This document shows, piece by piece, positions 1 through 8,950 of a DNA stretch of 64,000 nt (the stretch's first letter is position 1; each line of letters opens with the position of its first letter). Origin of the DNA: Paenibacillus sp. MBLB1832 (lineage in GTDB: Bacteria > Bacillota > Bacilli > Paenibacillales > NBRC-103111); NCBI RefSeq assembly GCF_032271945.1, contig NZ_CP130319.1:5783001-5847000 (forward strand). Direction: 5' to 3'. A program made the translations under genes and the position numbers. The notes beneath the pieces were generated by a model, which searched no databases, was not told the origin of the DNA, and saw nothing but the letters and a program-made list of their open reading frames with translations.

Positions 1-2
1 CG

Positions 3-242
3 GAGAGTGTGTATATCGACGTGTGGGATCGCGGCAGAGGTATCGGTGAAGAGGATCGCTTGCAGGTGTTCGAGCGGCTATACACGCTGGAAGATTCGAG
101 GAATCAGACCTATCAAGGCAGTGGCCTTGGGCTGACGATTACGAAACGGCTCGTTGAACTCATGGAGGGCAGCATCACCGTGCACAGTACTCCTCATGAA
201 AAGACCGTGTTTACGGTCCGTTTTCCTGCAATTCGCTTTTGA
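3..242 (+). CDS. Sensor histidine kinase, C-terminal fragment (cut by window start)
   Basis: Only the last part of a histidine kinase is inside the window. The visible part is the ATP-binding HATPase_c domain: the G1 box DRGRGIG, an F-box-like stretch around QVFERLY, and the G2 box GSGLGL followed by the usual terminal helix and beta strands. It lies 19 bases before an ABC exporter ATPase and reads in the same direction. Kinase plus BcrA/BcrB-like exporter is a common arrangement in antimicrobial-peptide detoxification modules, so it probably senses a cell-envelope-active peptide; that role is inferred from context only. The start lies outside the window. Confidence 0.85.
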   Translation, partial: ESVYIDVWDRGRGIGEEDRLQVFERLYTLEDSRNQTYQGSGLGLTITKRLVELMEGSITVHSTPHEKTVFTVRFPAIRF

Positions 243-261
243 AAGGAAGGGTCTGATTGTC

Positions 262-1197
262 ATGAGCACGATTATCCAAACCAAGCAGCTAACGAAACGC
301 TTTAAGAACACCGAGGTCATCACGTCCGTGAATATGCGGGTTCGCCGCGGGGAGATTTACGGTTTCCTCGGGCCCAACGGTGCGGGGAAAACGACGGTCA
401 TGCGCATGCTGACGAATCTGGTGCCGCCGACGAGTGGTGAAATTGAGCTGTTTGGCGCTCCGCTGACACCCCGCTCCTATGAAACGATGAAGCGCATTGG
501 CAGCATTATTGAGTATCCGATCTTCTATGAGCACCTGTCGGCGCGCGGAAATTTGGAGTTGCACTGCGAGTATATGGGCTTCTATGATCAAAAAGCGGTG
601 CGCGAAGCGCTGGATCTCGTCGGGCTCTACGACATTGGCGGTAAGCCGGTGAAGTACTTCTCCCTCGGCATGAAGCAGCGGCTCGGCATCGCCAGGGCGA
701 TCTGTACGAAGCCTGAACTGCTCATCCTCGATGAGCCTGTGAATGGCATGGACCCGTCGGGGATTCGGGAGCTACGCGACCTTTTTCGGATGCTGAGTAA
801 GGAATATGGGATGACGCTGCTCATTTCAAGTCATATTTTACAGGAAATTGAACAATTGACCGATACGATCGGCGTCATCAACCACGGGCGATTGGTGGAA
901 GAGGTGTCGATGGAGCAGATCCGTGAACGGCATAACGCGTATATTGAGATTGTCGTCACGGATACGCAGCAAGCGGTGCTTGTGCTGGAGGATCGGCTTG
1001 CGCTGACCAATTATAAGGTGATGGACCGCGGTGCCATTCGCATTTATGAGACAAGTCTGGCGCCTGTGGAGCTGAATCGGCTGTTGGTAGGCCACGGAAT
1101 CGGCGTAGAAGCGTTGAACAAGAAGTCACGCTCGCTCGAAGATTATTTCCTTGGGCTCATTGAAGGAGGGCGACGCGATGCTGTGGAAGCTCATTAA
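262..1197 (+). CDS. ABC transporter ATP-binding protein, BcrA-like
   Basis: This is the nucleotide-binding subunit of an ABC-2 type exporter (311 aa). The Walker A motif GPNGAGKTT is near residue 40, the signature SLGMKQRLGIARA near residue 140 and the Walker B LLILDEPVNGMD near residue 160, followed by the H-loop SSHIL. The start ATG was chosen because GAAAGGAAGGG lies just upstream; a longer frame opening at 154 would overlap the kinase. It overlaps the permease gene by 20 bases, which indicates translational coupling. By family (BcrA, lantibiotic immunity ATPases) it probably exports or removes a peptide antibiotic or lipid-linked ligand. The substrate cannot be read from the sequence. Confidence 0.9.
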   Translation: MSTIIQTKQLTKRFKNTEVITSVNMRVRRGEIYGFLGPNGAGKTTVMRMLTNLVPPTSGEIELFGAPLTPRSYETMKRIGSIIEYPIFYEHLSARGNLELHCEYMGFYDQKAVREALDLVGLYDIGGKPVKYFSLGMKQRLGIARAICTKPELLILDEPVNGMDPSGIRELRDLFRMLSKEYGMTLLISSHILQEIEQLTDTIGVINHGRLVEEVSMEQIRERHNAYIEIVVTDTQQAVLVLEDRLALTNYKVMDRGAIRIYETSLAPVELNRLLVGHGIGVEALNKKSRSLEDYFLGLIEGGRRDAVEAH

Positions 1198-1858
1198 GCT
1201 GGAAGTAAAGAAAACGAAGTGGCGCGGCATGCTGCTTAGCGCCTTATTGACCACTGTCCTGCTCGTGCTGTGGGTCGTCGGCAGCGATGTGCCGAATAAT
1301 GAGGTGCATACGTATGACCGTGCCTTTGTGAGTATTATGAATTATGTCGGGATTACCTTCATTGTGTTCGCGTCCGTGCTTATGTCACGCATGGTGATTG
1401 ATGAGTACCGCAACAAAACGATTACGCTCCTCTTCGCGTATCCCGTGCCACGCCATCTCATCTTCGTGGCGAAGCTCTTGATCATCGCGGTGTGGACTTT
1501 CGCCACGGTGCTGTTATCGAATATCGTCGTGGTTGCCATGCTCCTCCTTGCCAACACGAAGTGCCACTATATCACTGAAGCGTTGACGCGCAATCGGCTG
1601 CTGGAGGAGGCGCTGCGCATGGTGATTTTCGCCTTGTCTACTGTAGGTGCTGCGCTGGTGCCTATGTTTTTCGGCATGCTGCGGAAGACGATGCCGGCGC
1701 TGATCGTCAGTTCTTTTGTGATTTCGAATGCGGGCATGATTATCGTCAACAGCGAGGAAATCAATCGGAGCTTCAGCAACTTCACGATGGTGGCCATGCT
1801 TAGCTTAGTCATTGGCTCTGGGATCGCTTATGCGGGGGTGCGGCGGAGTTCGTTGTAG
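1178..1858 (+). CDS. ABC-2 type transporter permease, BcrB-like
   Basis: This is a 226-aa membrane protein with about six hydrophobic segments: one near residues 17-37, one near 55-75, a pair near 95-130, and the last two near 165-220. It fits the ABC-2 permease family (BcrB/LanE-type). The ATG start has GAAGGAGG eight bases upstream, inside the end of the ATPase gene, so the two are translated together. With the preceding ATPase it should form a small exporter, most likely for antimicrobial-peptide resistance. A clear hairpin terminator follows, so the operon ends here. Confidence 0.85.
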   Translation: MLWKLIKLEVKKTKWRGMLLSALLTTVLLVLWVVGSDVPNNEVHTYDRAFVSIMNYVGITFIVFASVLMSRMVIDEYRNKTITLLFAYPVPRHLIFVAKLLIIAVWTFATVLLSNIVVVAMLLLANTKCHYITEALTRNRLLEEALRMVIFALSTVGAALVPMFFGMLRKTMPALIVSSFVISNAGMIIVNSEEINRSFSNFTMVAMLSLVIGSGIAYAGVRRSSL

Positions 1859-1900
1859 CAGGTCATGAAATTCGATCTCCATTTTACAAATAAATGACCA

Positions 1901-1946
1901 AAAGCCGCTTTCCCTCCTGCTATCAGTTGGGCAAAGCGGCTTATTT
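1901..1946 (+). terminator. Rho-independent terminator after BcrAB-like operon
   Basis: An AAGCCGCTTT / AAAGCGGCTT inverted repeat forms a ten-base-pair stem with a loop of about 21 bases, followed by TTATTT. It lies 40 bases after the permease stop. Confidence 0.75.
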
Positions 1947-2051
1947 CGCATGCGCTTATAGTCCTATGAAATTGATGAAATAGATGTCAAAATATGTCGG
2001 GTTGTGGTATCATTTTTTATATACATTTTTATGGGAAAAGGTGGACAGATC

Positions 2052-3518
2052 ATGAGTTATATGGAAACTTTGCACCGCCGCAACAAATTGCTTGTCAATA
2101 TTATTTGGGGGATGTTGCTGCTCGGCATCGGCGTTGATTTCTTAACCGGCGCAGGTATGGACTCCATCCAGGTACTCCTCATCGTCGGCACCTTAACTTG
2201 TGGGGTTGCAACAGTTCTCACGTATAAAAGATGGCTTTCAACCTATGTCATGTACGTCATTTCCGCCATTGTAACCTTACTTACGTTATTGCTTATGCAA
2301 ACTGGGCCGATCATCACCACGTATATCCTCGTCTATGTGAACCTCGCCATCATGACTTTATACGGCAGCTCTCGCGCCATCGCTTTTTCCAGTCTCATGG
2401 GTGTTCTTCTGACCGCTTACTTCTTCTCGAGTCCCTTAAAAACCGACATATTCGGCGATAATGACATCATCACAATCTTTATGTATCTCGCTCTCGTTGC
2501 CGTGCCTTTGTTCATTTCCACGAAGTTCAGTGAACGATTACAGAAAGACAGCAACGACCAACGCGAACAAGCCATTCTGGAGAAAAATAAATCCATGGAG
2601 CTGATCAATCAAGTCTCCTCATCGCTCGTTCTGCTGAATGAATTCAGCTCGAACTTGAAGCAGAACGCCACCTCGACAGGTGCCATTTCGAAGGAAGTGA
2701 CGCAAGCCTTCGGCGAGATTACGGCAAGCACCGAGACACAAACGATGAGCATTACCGACATCTCGGAATCCATTCGCCGTATCGAGCAATCTGTTACCTC
2801 GTTAGCGAACCGCTCAACAGAAATGAGAGACCTGTCTGTCAGCTCCGCACAGCTTACGAAGGTCGGTAGTGAAGAAGCCGCGTCTTTGGAGACGGAAATG
2901 AATCATGTTCACGAATCGATCGATACGTCCGTGCAATTGATGAATGAGCTCGATAGTCAGAACTCGCGCATCAGTGACATCGTCGCATCGATCAAGCATA
3001 TTTCGACGCAGACCAACCTGCTGGCGCTGAATGCTGCCATCGAGGCAGCGCGCGCAGGCGAGCATGGACGCGGCTTCGCCGTCGTCTCGCTGGAAATCCG
3101 GAAGTTGGCGGAGTCGTCCCAACAGTCCACCGAGCAGATTGAACGGATTCTCGAAGATATCCGTTCCAAGACGACCTTAGCCGCGGCGCAGGTTCTGCAA
3201 GGGCAGCAATCCGTGGCCAGCTCCAGCGTTGCCGCGCAGAAGGTTGCGCACGTCATGCGCTCGCTGGCGGATGACGCGAGCCATCTCGAGAGCCAATCGG
3301 CGCAAGTCGATAGCTCGGCGGAAGACCTGCACCACCAATACACGCGGATCACCGAGCAGATCGTGACGATCGCGGGGATTACGCAAGAGAACATGGCGTC
3401 CATTCAGGAAATGTCCGCTAGTATGATTACGCAGGATAGCCGTATTCGCGACATCTTGGAGAGCTTCCTGCAATTGGACAAGTTGACGTCGGATTTGAAT
3501 CAGATGACGAAACGATAA
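2052..3518 (+). CDS. Methyl-accepting chemotaxis protein with multi-pass membrane N-terminus
   Basis: The first 180 or so residues hold about six hydrophobic helices with very short loops and no large extracellular domain. The rest is a long coiled-coil signalling domain with the highly conserved MCP hairpin tip ([29 protein letters not shown], near residues 315-345), which contacts CheW and CheA. No HAMP domain is obvious. The ATG was chosen because AAAAGGTGGA lies upstream; a frame opening at 2004 lacks a ribosome binding site. Ligand detection within or near the membrane (for example energy state or a lipophilic signal) is plausible but inferred. It is a single-gene unit between two terminators. 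Confidence 0.9.
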   Translation: MSYMETLHRRNKLLVNIIWGMLLLGIGVDFLTGAGMDSIQVLLIVGTLTCGVATVLTYKRWLSTYVMYVISAIVTLLTLLLMQTGPIITTYILVYVNLAIMTLYGSSRAIAFSSLMGVLLTAYFFSSPLKTDIFGDNDIITIFMYLALVAVPLFISTKFSERLQKDSNDQREQAILEKNKSMELINQVSSSLVLLNEFSSNLKQNATSTGAISKEVTQAFGEITASTETQTMSITDISESIRRIEQSVTSLANRSTEMRDLSVSSAQLTKVGSEEAASLETEMNHVHESIDTSVQLMNELDSQNSRISDIVASIKHISTQTNLLALNAAIEAARAGEHGRGFAVVSLEIRKLAESSQQSTEQIERILEDIRSKTTLAAAQVLQGQQSVASSSVAAQKVAHVMRSLADDASHLESQSAQVDSSAEDLHHQYTRITEQIVTIAGITQENMASIQEMSASMITQDSRIRDILESFLQLDKLTSDLNQMTKR

Positions 3519-3520
3519 AT

Positions 3521-3566
3521 GAAGAAAGGCTGACACCAGTTGTAACTGGCGTCAGCCTTTCTTCAT
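3521..3566. terminator. Bidirectional terminator between MCP and small gene
   Basis: A near-perfect inverted repeat (GAAGAAAGGCTGAC-CCAGTT / AACTGG-GTCAGCCTTTCTTC) lies directly after the MCP stop and at the end of the convergent small gene. The stem is about 20 base pairs. Confidence 0.8.
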
Positions 3567-3739
3567 GTAGGCGTATGTTCGTGCGTGATCGAGCAGGTGT
3601 TGCGGATGAATCGAATCTGGTTTTCCAGTCGATTCTTGTCCTCTTCGGAGCCCTGGCATTGCTCCAGTTCCTGCAGCAGCTCGTGCAAATCAGAGCCTGC
3701 ATTCGCGCAATCGTAATTGCTATCTAGATTGTTCAGCAT
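3563..3739 (-). CDS. Small hypothetical protein (58 aa), acidic, coiled-coil-like
   Basis: The product is a short soluble protein with a Glu/Gln/Leu-rich middle that could form one helix hairpin, plus three cysteines. I recognise no family. The ATG was chosen over an upstream TTG because GAGGAGG lies nine bases before it, an excellent Shine-Dalgarno sequence that supports real translation. It shares its end with the bidirectional terminator. The next small gene lies upstream on the same strand, so the two may form a pair. Function unknown. Confidence 0.55.
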   Translation of the reverse strand: MLNNLDSNYDCANAGSDLHELLQELEQCQGSEEDKNRLENQIRFIRNTCSITHEHTPT

Positions 3740-3753
3740 GCTCAATCGCCTCC

Positions 3754-3858
3754 TCAGGTATTCGCGTTATTCCCCTTGCTATTGCTGCTCTGATCCGTTG
3801 TTCGCGTCGTTGTGTTTTTACGGGATTGCCCTTGCTGCTTGTGGCTGCTGGATGACAT
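3754..3858 (-). CDS. Very small Ser/Asn/Thr/Gln-rich protein (34 aa)
   Basis: This short, highly polar, basic peptide consists almost only of Ser, Asn, Gln, Thr, Lys and Arg. The start is supported by AAGGAGTG nine bases upstream. Its composition resembles small spore proteins of bacilli, but no family motif is visible, so a spore role is speculation. It ends 14 bases before the next small gene on the same strand. Confidence 0.5.
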   Translation of the reverse strand: MSSSSHKQQGQSRKNTTTRTTDQSSNSKGNNANT

Positions 3859-3957
3859 GATGTTCACTCCTTGAAGTAGTTTGGGATAGTGCCCGATTAT
3901 TATAAACAGTTGACCGAATTTGATACGGATCCTTAGTAAGCAATTCGCATTCACTTG

Positions 3958-5001
3958 TCATTTGAAATCATGCTCAGGTAAACCGGTTTGATCGTAATAG
4001 GTTTTAAACAACAATTTGTGGGGCATAGGTACCATGCCTTTTTCAACTGTCACACCCGATTCTATGCATCTATATTTGTCGAAAGGAATGTTCCGTAAGC
4101 CATTCTCATCCAAAAGGCCGTCCCAACTCTTCGTCTTGTTCGACCATAGACCTTCGCCGTAAAGCGTTACTCCCCCTGCATAATCGGTCATAACCGCACC
4201 GTATTCTTGAAGAGCTTTCGCGATAATCTTCTCTTCTTGGGACAAGCCAAAAGCGTCCAAGTCTACTTCAGGATCCAGTTGAATCAATGTACCTTCTGGA
4301 ATTCCATTCGGATAAGCGCCGTCTGTCCAAATTGCAGGTGGAAACACATGCTCTAGCAGCCCTACACATGCACATGCACATGCCAGCTTATGTTCAATTT
4401 TACCTGAAGTAAGCTCATCATGCATAATCAGCCCTGCAATAATGGGAACGCCAGAGGCACGGGAAGGTCCGTACAGGTGAATGCTTTCCCCGTTATGAAT
4501 AGGAAAATCCGCCGGATTGAATACCCCGCTGCCATATAAATCATAGGTCATTCCGGTGCATGACCACCACGAACCGTCTGATTTCCGCTCAGCCGCCCAC
4601 ATGTCCCATGCAATACCCTGCTCATAATCGACCAGCGCCATATGTGAATCGGACTCCTTATCTGGCACCGCATCCTCAGGTATCGGTACGTCAATTCCGA
4701 ACCCAGGCCCATGGCCGCGTGGATGATCGTTATGCTGATCAATAAATGCTTTCGAGTTTTTGTAAAACGCGCTGCCCTCGCCTGTGTGATCCTTCATTCT
4801 CTTGGCTACAGTAACTTTTGGCGTGTCTTTCGTAACCTCATACACAGGAATCGTCCATGCGTGCAAATTAATATGAAATCCGCCTTCTGCATCAGCTTCT
4901 TTCATCAGCTTAATATAATGGTCTGAACGCGATAAGATTTTAGGGTTTTGTTCAATTTTCGTGTTCCAAAAGCTATCATTTGAGAAAAATCGTTTTGCCA
5001 T
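3958..5001 (-). CDS. Uncharacterised protein linked to Lpl-type sugar transporter
   Basis: This 347-aa soluble protein has no signal peptide and many aromatic and acidic residues. Motif-like stretches include HGPGFGIDVPIP, WDMWAAERK and YGPSRASGVPIIAG. It is the last gene of a transporter cluster (substrate-binding protein, two permeases), starts 31 bases after the preceding permease, and has its own good ribosome binding site (GGAGAG). I do not recognise a named family. The context and aromatic-rich sequence suggest a cytoplasmic carbohydrate-active or carbohydrate-binding protein acting on the imported oligosaccharide. That is inference only. Confidence 0.75.
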   Translation of the reverse strand: MAKRFFSNDSFWNTKIEQNPKILSRSDHYIKLMKEADAEGGFHINLHAWTIPVYEVTKDTPKVTVAKRMKDHTGEGSAFYKNSKAFIDQHNDHPRGHGPGFGIDVPIPEDAVPDKESDSHMALVDYEQGIAWDMWAAERKSDGSWWSCTGMTYDLYGSGVFNPADFPIHNGESIHLYGPSRASGVPIIAGLIMHDELTSGKIEHKLACACACVGLLEHVFPPAIWTDGAYPNGIPEGTLIQLDPEVDLDAFGLSQEEKIIAKALQEYGAVMTDYAGGVTLYGEGLWSNKTKSWDGLLDENGLRNIPFDKYRCIESGVTVEKGMVPMPHKLLFKTYYDQTGLPEHDFK

Positions 5002-5032
5002 ATGAATCTCTCCATTCTTCTTTTTTAAAATT

Positions 5033-5935
5033 TTAACCTTTTACCGCACCCAAGGTAAGACCTTTGACAAAGTATTTCTGTACAAAAGGGTATGCAAGAA
5101 TGATCGGACCGGTTGCCAGGACAGCCATGGCCATCCGTGCACTTTCAGCAGGCATGTCTGCCACGGAAGCACTTGCATCCGAAGAAACAAGGCCTGAAGT
5201 AAGAAATACCATGTTGTTTTGAATTCGATATAACAGGAATTGGAGGTTCACTAAGGATTGCTTTTCAATAAACATCATAGGAAGCCACCAATCGTTCCAG
5301 AAGCTTAGTGCTAGAAACAAACCTACTGTGGCAAAGGCGGGAAGTGAAATTCTAGTCACAATGGAGAAGAAGATCCGAAATTCTCCCGCTCCGTCCAGCT
5401 TGGCTGATTCGATAATAGAATCAGGAACACCGCTCTGAAAAAAAGCTTTCATAATGATCACATAGAACGCACTGATCAAATACGGGATAATTAAGGCATA
5501 GAAGGTATCATTTAAATGAAGGAGCTTGGTACATACCAGATACCATGGAACAAGTCCTCCGTTGAAGAGCATGGTTATCGCTGCATAGCCTGTAAAGAAA
5601 CGTCCGTACTTAAAATCCTTTCTGGAAATTGCATACGCGTAGAGAGAAGTGACCAACAATCCAAGAATCGTACCCAATACCGTTGTCAAAATTGTAATGC
5701 CATAGGCCTGAATCACCATATTACTTCCAGTTAAAATATATCGATACGCATCGATGGACAGCTTAGTTGGCAGGAAGGAATAGCCCATCTGGCCTAGTGT
5801 CTTCTCATCTGTAACCGAAATCGCAACGACGAGAATGAATGGTATCACACAGAGAACCGCATAGGCAGATATAATTGCGTGGATCATCATTTTCCCTGCA
5901 GGTTTTAATTCGTTGACATTGTAACTTGTACTCAC
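5033..5935 (-). CDS. Carbohydrate ABC transporter permease, LplC-like
   Basis: This 300-aa inner-membrane permease of the CUT1 class has six predicted membrane helices. The EAA loop reads ESAKLDGAGEFRIFFSIVTRISLP, which contacts the ATPase. The start is GTG with GGGAGAG nine bases upstream. It follows the second permease by 34 bases and belongs to one operon with it. No ATPase gene lies nearby, which is typical of Lpl/Yte-type systems that share a common MsmX-like ATPase. It probably imports an oligosaccharide. Confidence 0.9.
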   Translation of the reverse strand: MSTSYNVNELKPAGKMMIHAIISAYAVLCVIPFILVVAISVTDEKTLGQMGYSFLPTKLSIDAYRYILTGSNMVIQAYGITILTTVLGTILGLLVTSLYAYAISRKDFKYGRFFTGYAAITMLFNGGLVPWYLVCTKLLHLNDTFYALIIPYLISAFYVIIMKAFFQSGVPDSIIESAKLDGAGEFRIFFSIVTRISLPAFATVGLFLALSFWNDWWLPMMFIEKQSLVNLQFLLYRIQNNMVFLTSGLVSSDASASVADMPAESARMAMAVLATGPIILAYPFVQKYFVKGLTLGAVKG

Positions 5936-5969
5936 GATAATCGCTCTCCCTTATCAACATTCCCGTTTT

Positions 5970-6932
5970 TTAAAAAATGGCCTTATCCGAATCGAATTTT
6001 TTTATCAACATGTTGACGGTCATAATACATACAAAGCCCATGACGGATTGATATAATCCTGCGGCTGCAGACATCCCGATATCTCCAGTCCCCCGCAACG
6101 CTCTAAATACATACGTGTCAATCACATTGGTCACATTGAATAAGGAACCGCTCTCCATTGGCGTTAGGAAGAACAGACCGAAATCAGAGTTGAAGATTCT
6201 CCCTACCCCTAGCAAGATCATCACAATAACAATGCCCGAAAGCATTGGAACCGTAATTTTACTGATTTGCTGCATCTTACTTGCCCCATCCATGGCCGCT
6301 GCTTCATAGTAGCTCTCATCAATCGCTGCAATTGCCGCAAGATAAATAATCGTGTTATAGCCTGTGTATTTCAACGTGTTTAATAGGAACAAGATGAATG
6401 GCCAATATTTCGTTTCTGAGTACCACATGACGGAGGGAAGGCCCATCGGTTCCAAAATACTTCGATTAACGAAACCTAGATCTGGACTCAAAAAAGCATA
6501 TAAAATATAGCTCAAAATAATCCAAGAAAGAATATAAGGCAACAAGAATGCACTTTGATATGTTTTAACAAAATATTTACTTTTGATTTCATCCAGCATT
6601 ATAGCAAATACCACTGCAAAGACATTCCCGAGTACAATAAATGAAATGTTGTATAAAATGGTATTTCTCGTAATAATATAGGCATCTGGTGAGCTTATAA
6701 AAAACTTGAAATTGTCGAAAAACACCCACTTGCTTTGGAAGAAGTTGGTAAACAGGTTGCTTGAAAAAAACTTCATATCTTTAAAAGCAATCAACACGCC
6801 CGGCATGGGCAAATAGCTCAATAACAAGAATAGAAATGCCCCTGGCAACACCATAAGAAATAAGGCTTTATTTCTATTAAGCTCCCGGAAAAAAGACGGA
6901 CTTGATTTGGTTCGGTTAACTATTTTACTCAT
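5970..6932 (-). CDS. Carbohydrate ABC transporter permease, LplB-like
   Basis: This 320-aa partner permease (LplB/YtePQ type) has a long cytoplasmic N-terminus, six membrane helices and the EAA loop YYEAAAMDGASKMQQISKITVP. The ATG has AGGAGG six bases upstream. It is the first gene after the intergenic hairpin that follows the binding protein, and pairs with the downstream LplC-like gene to form the membrane channel of a polysaccharide-derived sugar importer. Confidence 0.9.
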   Translation of the reverse strand: MSKIVNRTKSSPSFFRELNRNKALFLMVLPGAFLFLLLSYLPMPGVLIAFKDMKFFSSNLFTNFFQSKWVFFDNFKFFISSPDAYIITRNTILYNISFIVLGNVFAVVFAIMLDEIKSKYFVKTYQSAFLLPYILSWIILSYILYAFLSPDLGFVNRSILEPMGLPSVMWYSETKYWPFILFLLNTLKYTGYNTIIYLAAIAAIDESYYEAAAMDGASKMQQISKITVPMLSGIVIVMILLGVGRIFNSDFGLFFLTPMESGSLFNVTNVIDTYVFRALRGTGDIGMSAAAGLYQSVMGFVCIMTVNMLIKKFDSDKAIF

Positions 6933-7012
6933 TGTTGGCCTCCTATATTTGTGGTTGATATGAGAATAATAAAGGAGAATGAACGAGAAAAATATTACAC
7001 ATTGTTCATTTT

Positions 7013-7050
7013 GGTTGCATTTTCGTACCCCTGTGAAGTTTGAAATCTGT
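7013..7050 (-). promoter_or_regulatory. Imperfect repeat upstream of permease operon (copy 2 of 2)
   Basis: This 38-base stretch beginning GGTTGCATTTTCGT matches the stretch at 8771-8808 in about 30 of 38 positions. Both copies lie upstream of minus-strand genes of the same sugar transporter and have the same orientation. A binding site for the adjacent AraC-type regulator is the simplest explanation (inference). Confidence 0.4.
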
Positions 7051-7072
7051 ATTTTGGTTCAAAAATGCAAAA

Positions 7073-7098
7073 TAACTGCCGAGTGATCTCGACAGTTA
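7073..7098 (-). terminator. Hairpin between binding protein and permeases
   Basis: The inverted repeat AACTG-CGAG / CTCG-CAGTT follows the binding-protein stop and is followed on the minus strand by an ATTTTGCATTTTTG stretch. It may reduce read-through so that the binding protein is made in excess over the permeases, a usual ratio control in such operons. Confidence 0.5.
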
Positions 7099-7113
7099 TC
7101 TTCGCAAAGCCTA

Positions 7114-8655
7114 CTATTTCTTTTTGGCCTTAAAAGCCTCATATTGTTTGTTCATTTCATCAATGACCTTCAGCAACCCTGCATCCTTCGCTTTGTTCTC
7201 ATATGTAGGAAGATACTTATCAAGATCAATGGCACCTGCAAACATAGGCTCCTTAAATTCGGTATCCACATTTTTGAGTGCCGCCACTTCTCTTTTCACC
7301 GGTTCCGAATCGAAGGTAAAGCCGAAATCCGGACCTCTTGTCGCTGACTTGTTGAACTCCTCAAAATTTTTCCACTTGTTTGGATCCTCACCCTTAAAGA
7401 TGTAGGAAAGCAGTTGGTTTCCAAAGAGCCAGTTGGTGCCATGGTTCCAGCCCGAGTCCTTCCCGCCGTTCGTGGCCGGTGCGAAGTCAATGATCTGCTT
7501 CTCCTTGTCTAACCATACCCAATGAGTTCCTTCTATGCCATAATCCATCAGATTGATCAGATACGGATCCGTATACATCAAGTTATAGAACATCAGGGCA
7601 CGGGCAGGATCCTTCGATGTTGTAGGTATAGCCATCATCGAGTTCGTAAGATCGCCTTGCGTAGATACCACTTTGGATAATGGCACTTGGACCAGATTAA
7701 CTCCATACGATTTGGATGCTTCTTTGTCGTTGCCAGGCTTTAATTGGCTAGGATAACTAAAGGCTTTACCTGATTTCATCAAAGGAACTACATCCTTCAA
7801 GGTCGCAGCATCTTTATTAATGTACCCTTCGGTATAATAATTTCTGGTTTGAGTTAAATAATCTTTATAAATGGGATTCGAAAAAATCGGAGCCCATTTA
7901 TCCGTTGAGGGATCTAAATAGATTCCAGTGCTAATGGAATAAGGAATAGTCAAATCCCACCCCAATCCGGCATGAATTACATCTAACCCGTTAGTCATAG
8001 CGAATGGTGTAATCGAAGGATCCTTCTCCTTCACAACCTTAAACACTTGCTCAAGATCTTTATAGGTCTTGATTTTCGTTACATCAATACCAAACTTGTC
8101 CGCAAGATCCTTGTTGAACATAATGCCAGCTTGGGAGGCCATTTCTTTAATCGTAGGAAGATTGTAAACCTTTCCATTAATGGCTTGAGGCTCGAGCCAA
8201 TTGCGCTCACTCAGAAGCTTTTTGGTTTCAGGCGCATACTTATCAAGTAACGGTGTTAAATCAGTCAGCTGTCCCTTCGCTACCGCATTGGGGTATTGAA
8301 ATGCCCAGCTATTGCTTACGACTAAATCAATACTCTCGCCTGAGGCAAGGAGCGTGGATATTTTTTGGTCGTAGCTACCCCAATCCAGTGCATGCAGCTT
8401 CACCGTCGCATTGATTTTATCCTTCAGATAAGCGTTCATCTTCTCTTCAATAAGTGCAACATCTTTCTGAGGACCAGGACCTGTGTAGTACCAATTCAAT
8501 TCCCTGGGTGCAAGCTGTGATTGTGCTGTGCTTCCTGGTGCAGCACTGGACTTTACAGCTGTTCCATCACCCTCTTTACTGCAGCCGACGATTGCCACCG
8601 AGCTAATGAGCATCCATGGCAAAACTGATTTTACTATACCCGCTTTAACCTTCAT
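7114..8655 (-). CDS. Extracellular sugar-binding lipoprotein, LplA-like
   Basis: This 513-aa solute-binding lipoprotein has an N-terminal signal peptide with the lipobox SVAIVGC (Cys near residue 25). The rest is a type 1 extracellular solute-binding fold typical of the large LplA/YtcQ group. The ATG was chosen because GGAGG stands eight bases upstream; an ATG 15 bases earlier lacks one. It captures the oligosaccharide for the two permeases downstream and is divergent from the AraC-type membrane regulator, which is the likely activator. Confidence 0.9.
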   Translation of the reverse strand: MKVKAGIVKSVLPWMLISSVAIVGCSKEGDGTAVKSSAAPGSTAQSQLAPRELNWYYTGPGPQKDVALIEEKMNAYLKDKINATVKLHALDWGSYDQKISTLLASGESIDLVVSNSWAFQYPNAVAKGQLTDLTPLLDKYAPETKKLLSERNWLEPQAINGKVYNLPTIKEMASQAGIMFNKDLADKFGIDVTKIKTYKDLEQVFKVVKEKDPSITPFAMTNGLDVIHAGLGWDLTIPYSISTGIYLDPSTDKWAPIFSNPIYKDYLTQTRNYYTEGYINKDAATLKDVVPLMKSGKAFSYPSQLKPGNDKEASKSYGVNLVQVPLSKVVSTQGDLTNSMMAIPTTSKDPARALMFYNLMYTDPYLINLMDYGIEGTHWVWLDKEKQIIDFAPATNGGKDSGWNHGTNWLFGNQLLSYIFKGEDPNKWKNFEEFNKSATRGPDFGFTFDSEPVKREVAALKNVDTEFKEPMFAGAIDLDKYLPTYENKAKDAGLLKVIDEMNKQYEAFKAKKK

Positions 8656-8770
8656 CCTAACTACCTCCATTATGTTAAATATGACCCCTTGGGTTGGCGC
8701 TAAGGCCGTGGCACCATGTCATTATCGTAAGACTTCCTTGCGAGAAAGTATATTTCACAAACTAACCTTG

Positions 8771-8808
8771 GGTTGCATTTTCGTGCTCCTGCATGGTTTG
8801 AAATGTAT
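8771..8808 (-). promoter_or_regulatory. Imperfect repeat upstream of binding-protein gene (copy 1 of 2)
   Basis: This is the partner of the repeat at 7013-7050 and shares GGTTGCATTTTCGT and GTTTGAAAT. It lies about 115 bases before the binding-protein start, in the divergent interval with the AraC regulator, where an activator site would be expected. Binding by that regulator is inferred. Confidence 0.45.
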
Positions 8809-8950
8809 ATCAACCTTTGATTTTTAAACTTCAATTGGAGTTATCTTGTCAAACATGAAGGTTGACTATATACTAACTTCTACATAAGATAAACCCTGCT
8901 AAAGGGTATATCCTATTCTCTTTAAAAACGCTTACACAGGGGGATTGCCA

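Noticed and set aside
3177-3536. Long minus-strand frame inside the chemoreceptor gene
   Set aside because: It is a shadow of the MCP coding sequence, with no ribosome binding site and no recognisable domain.
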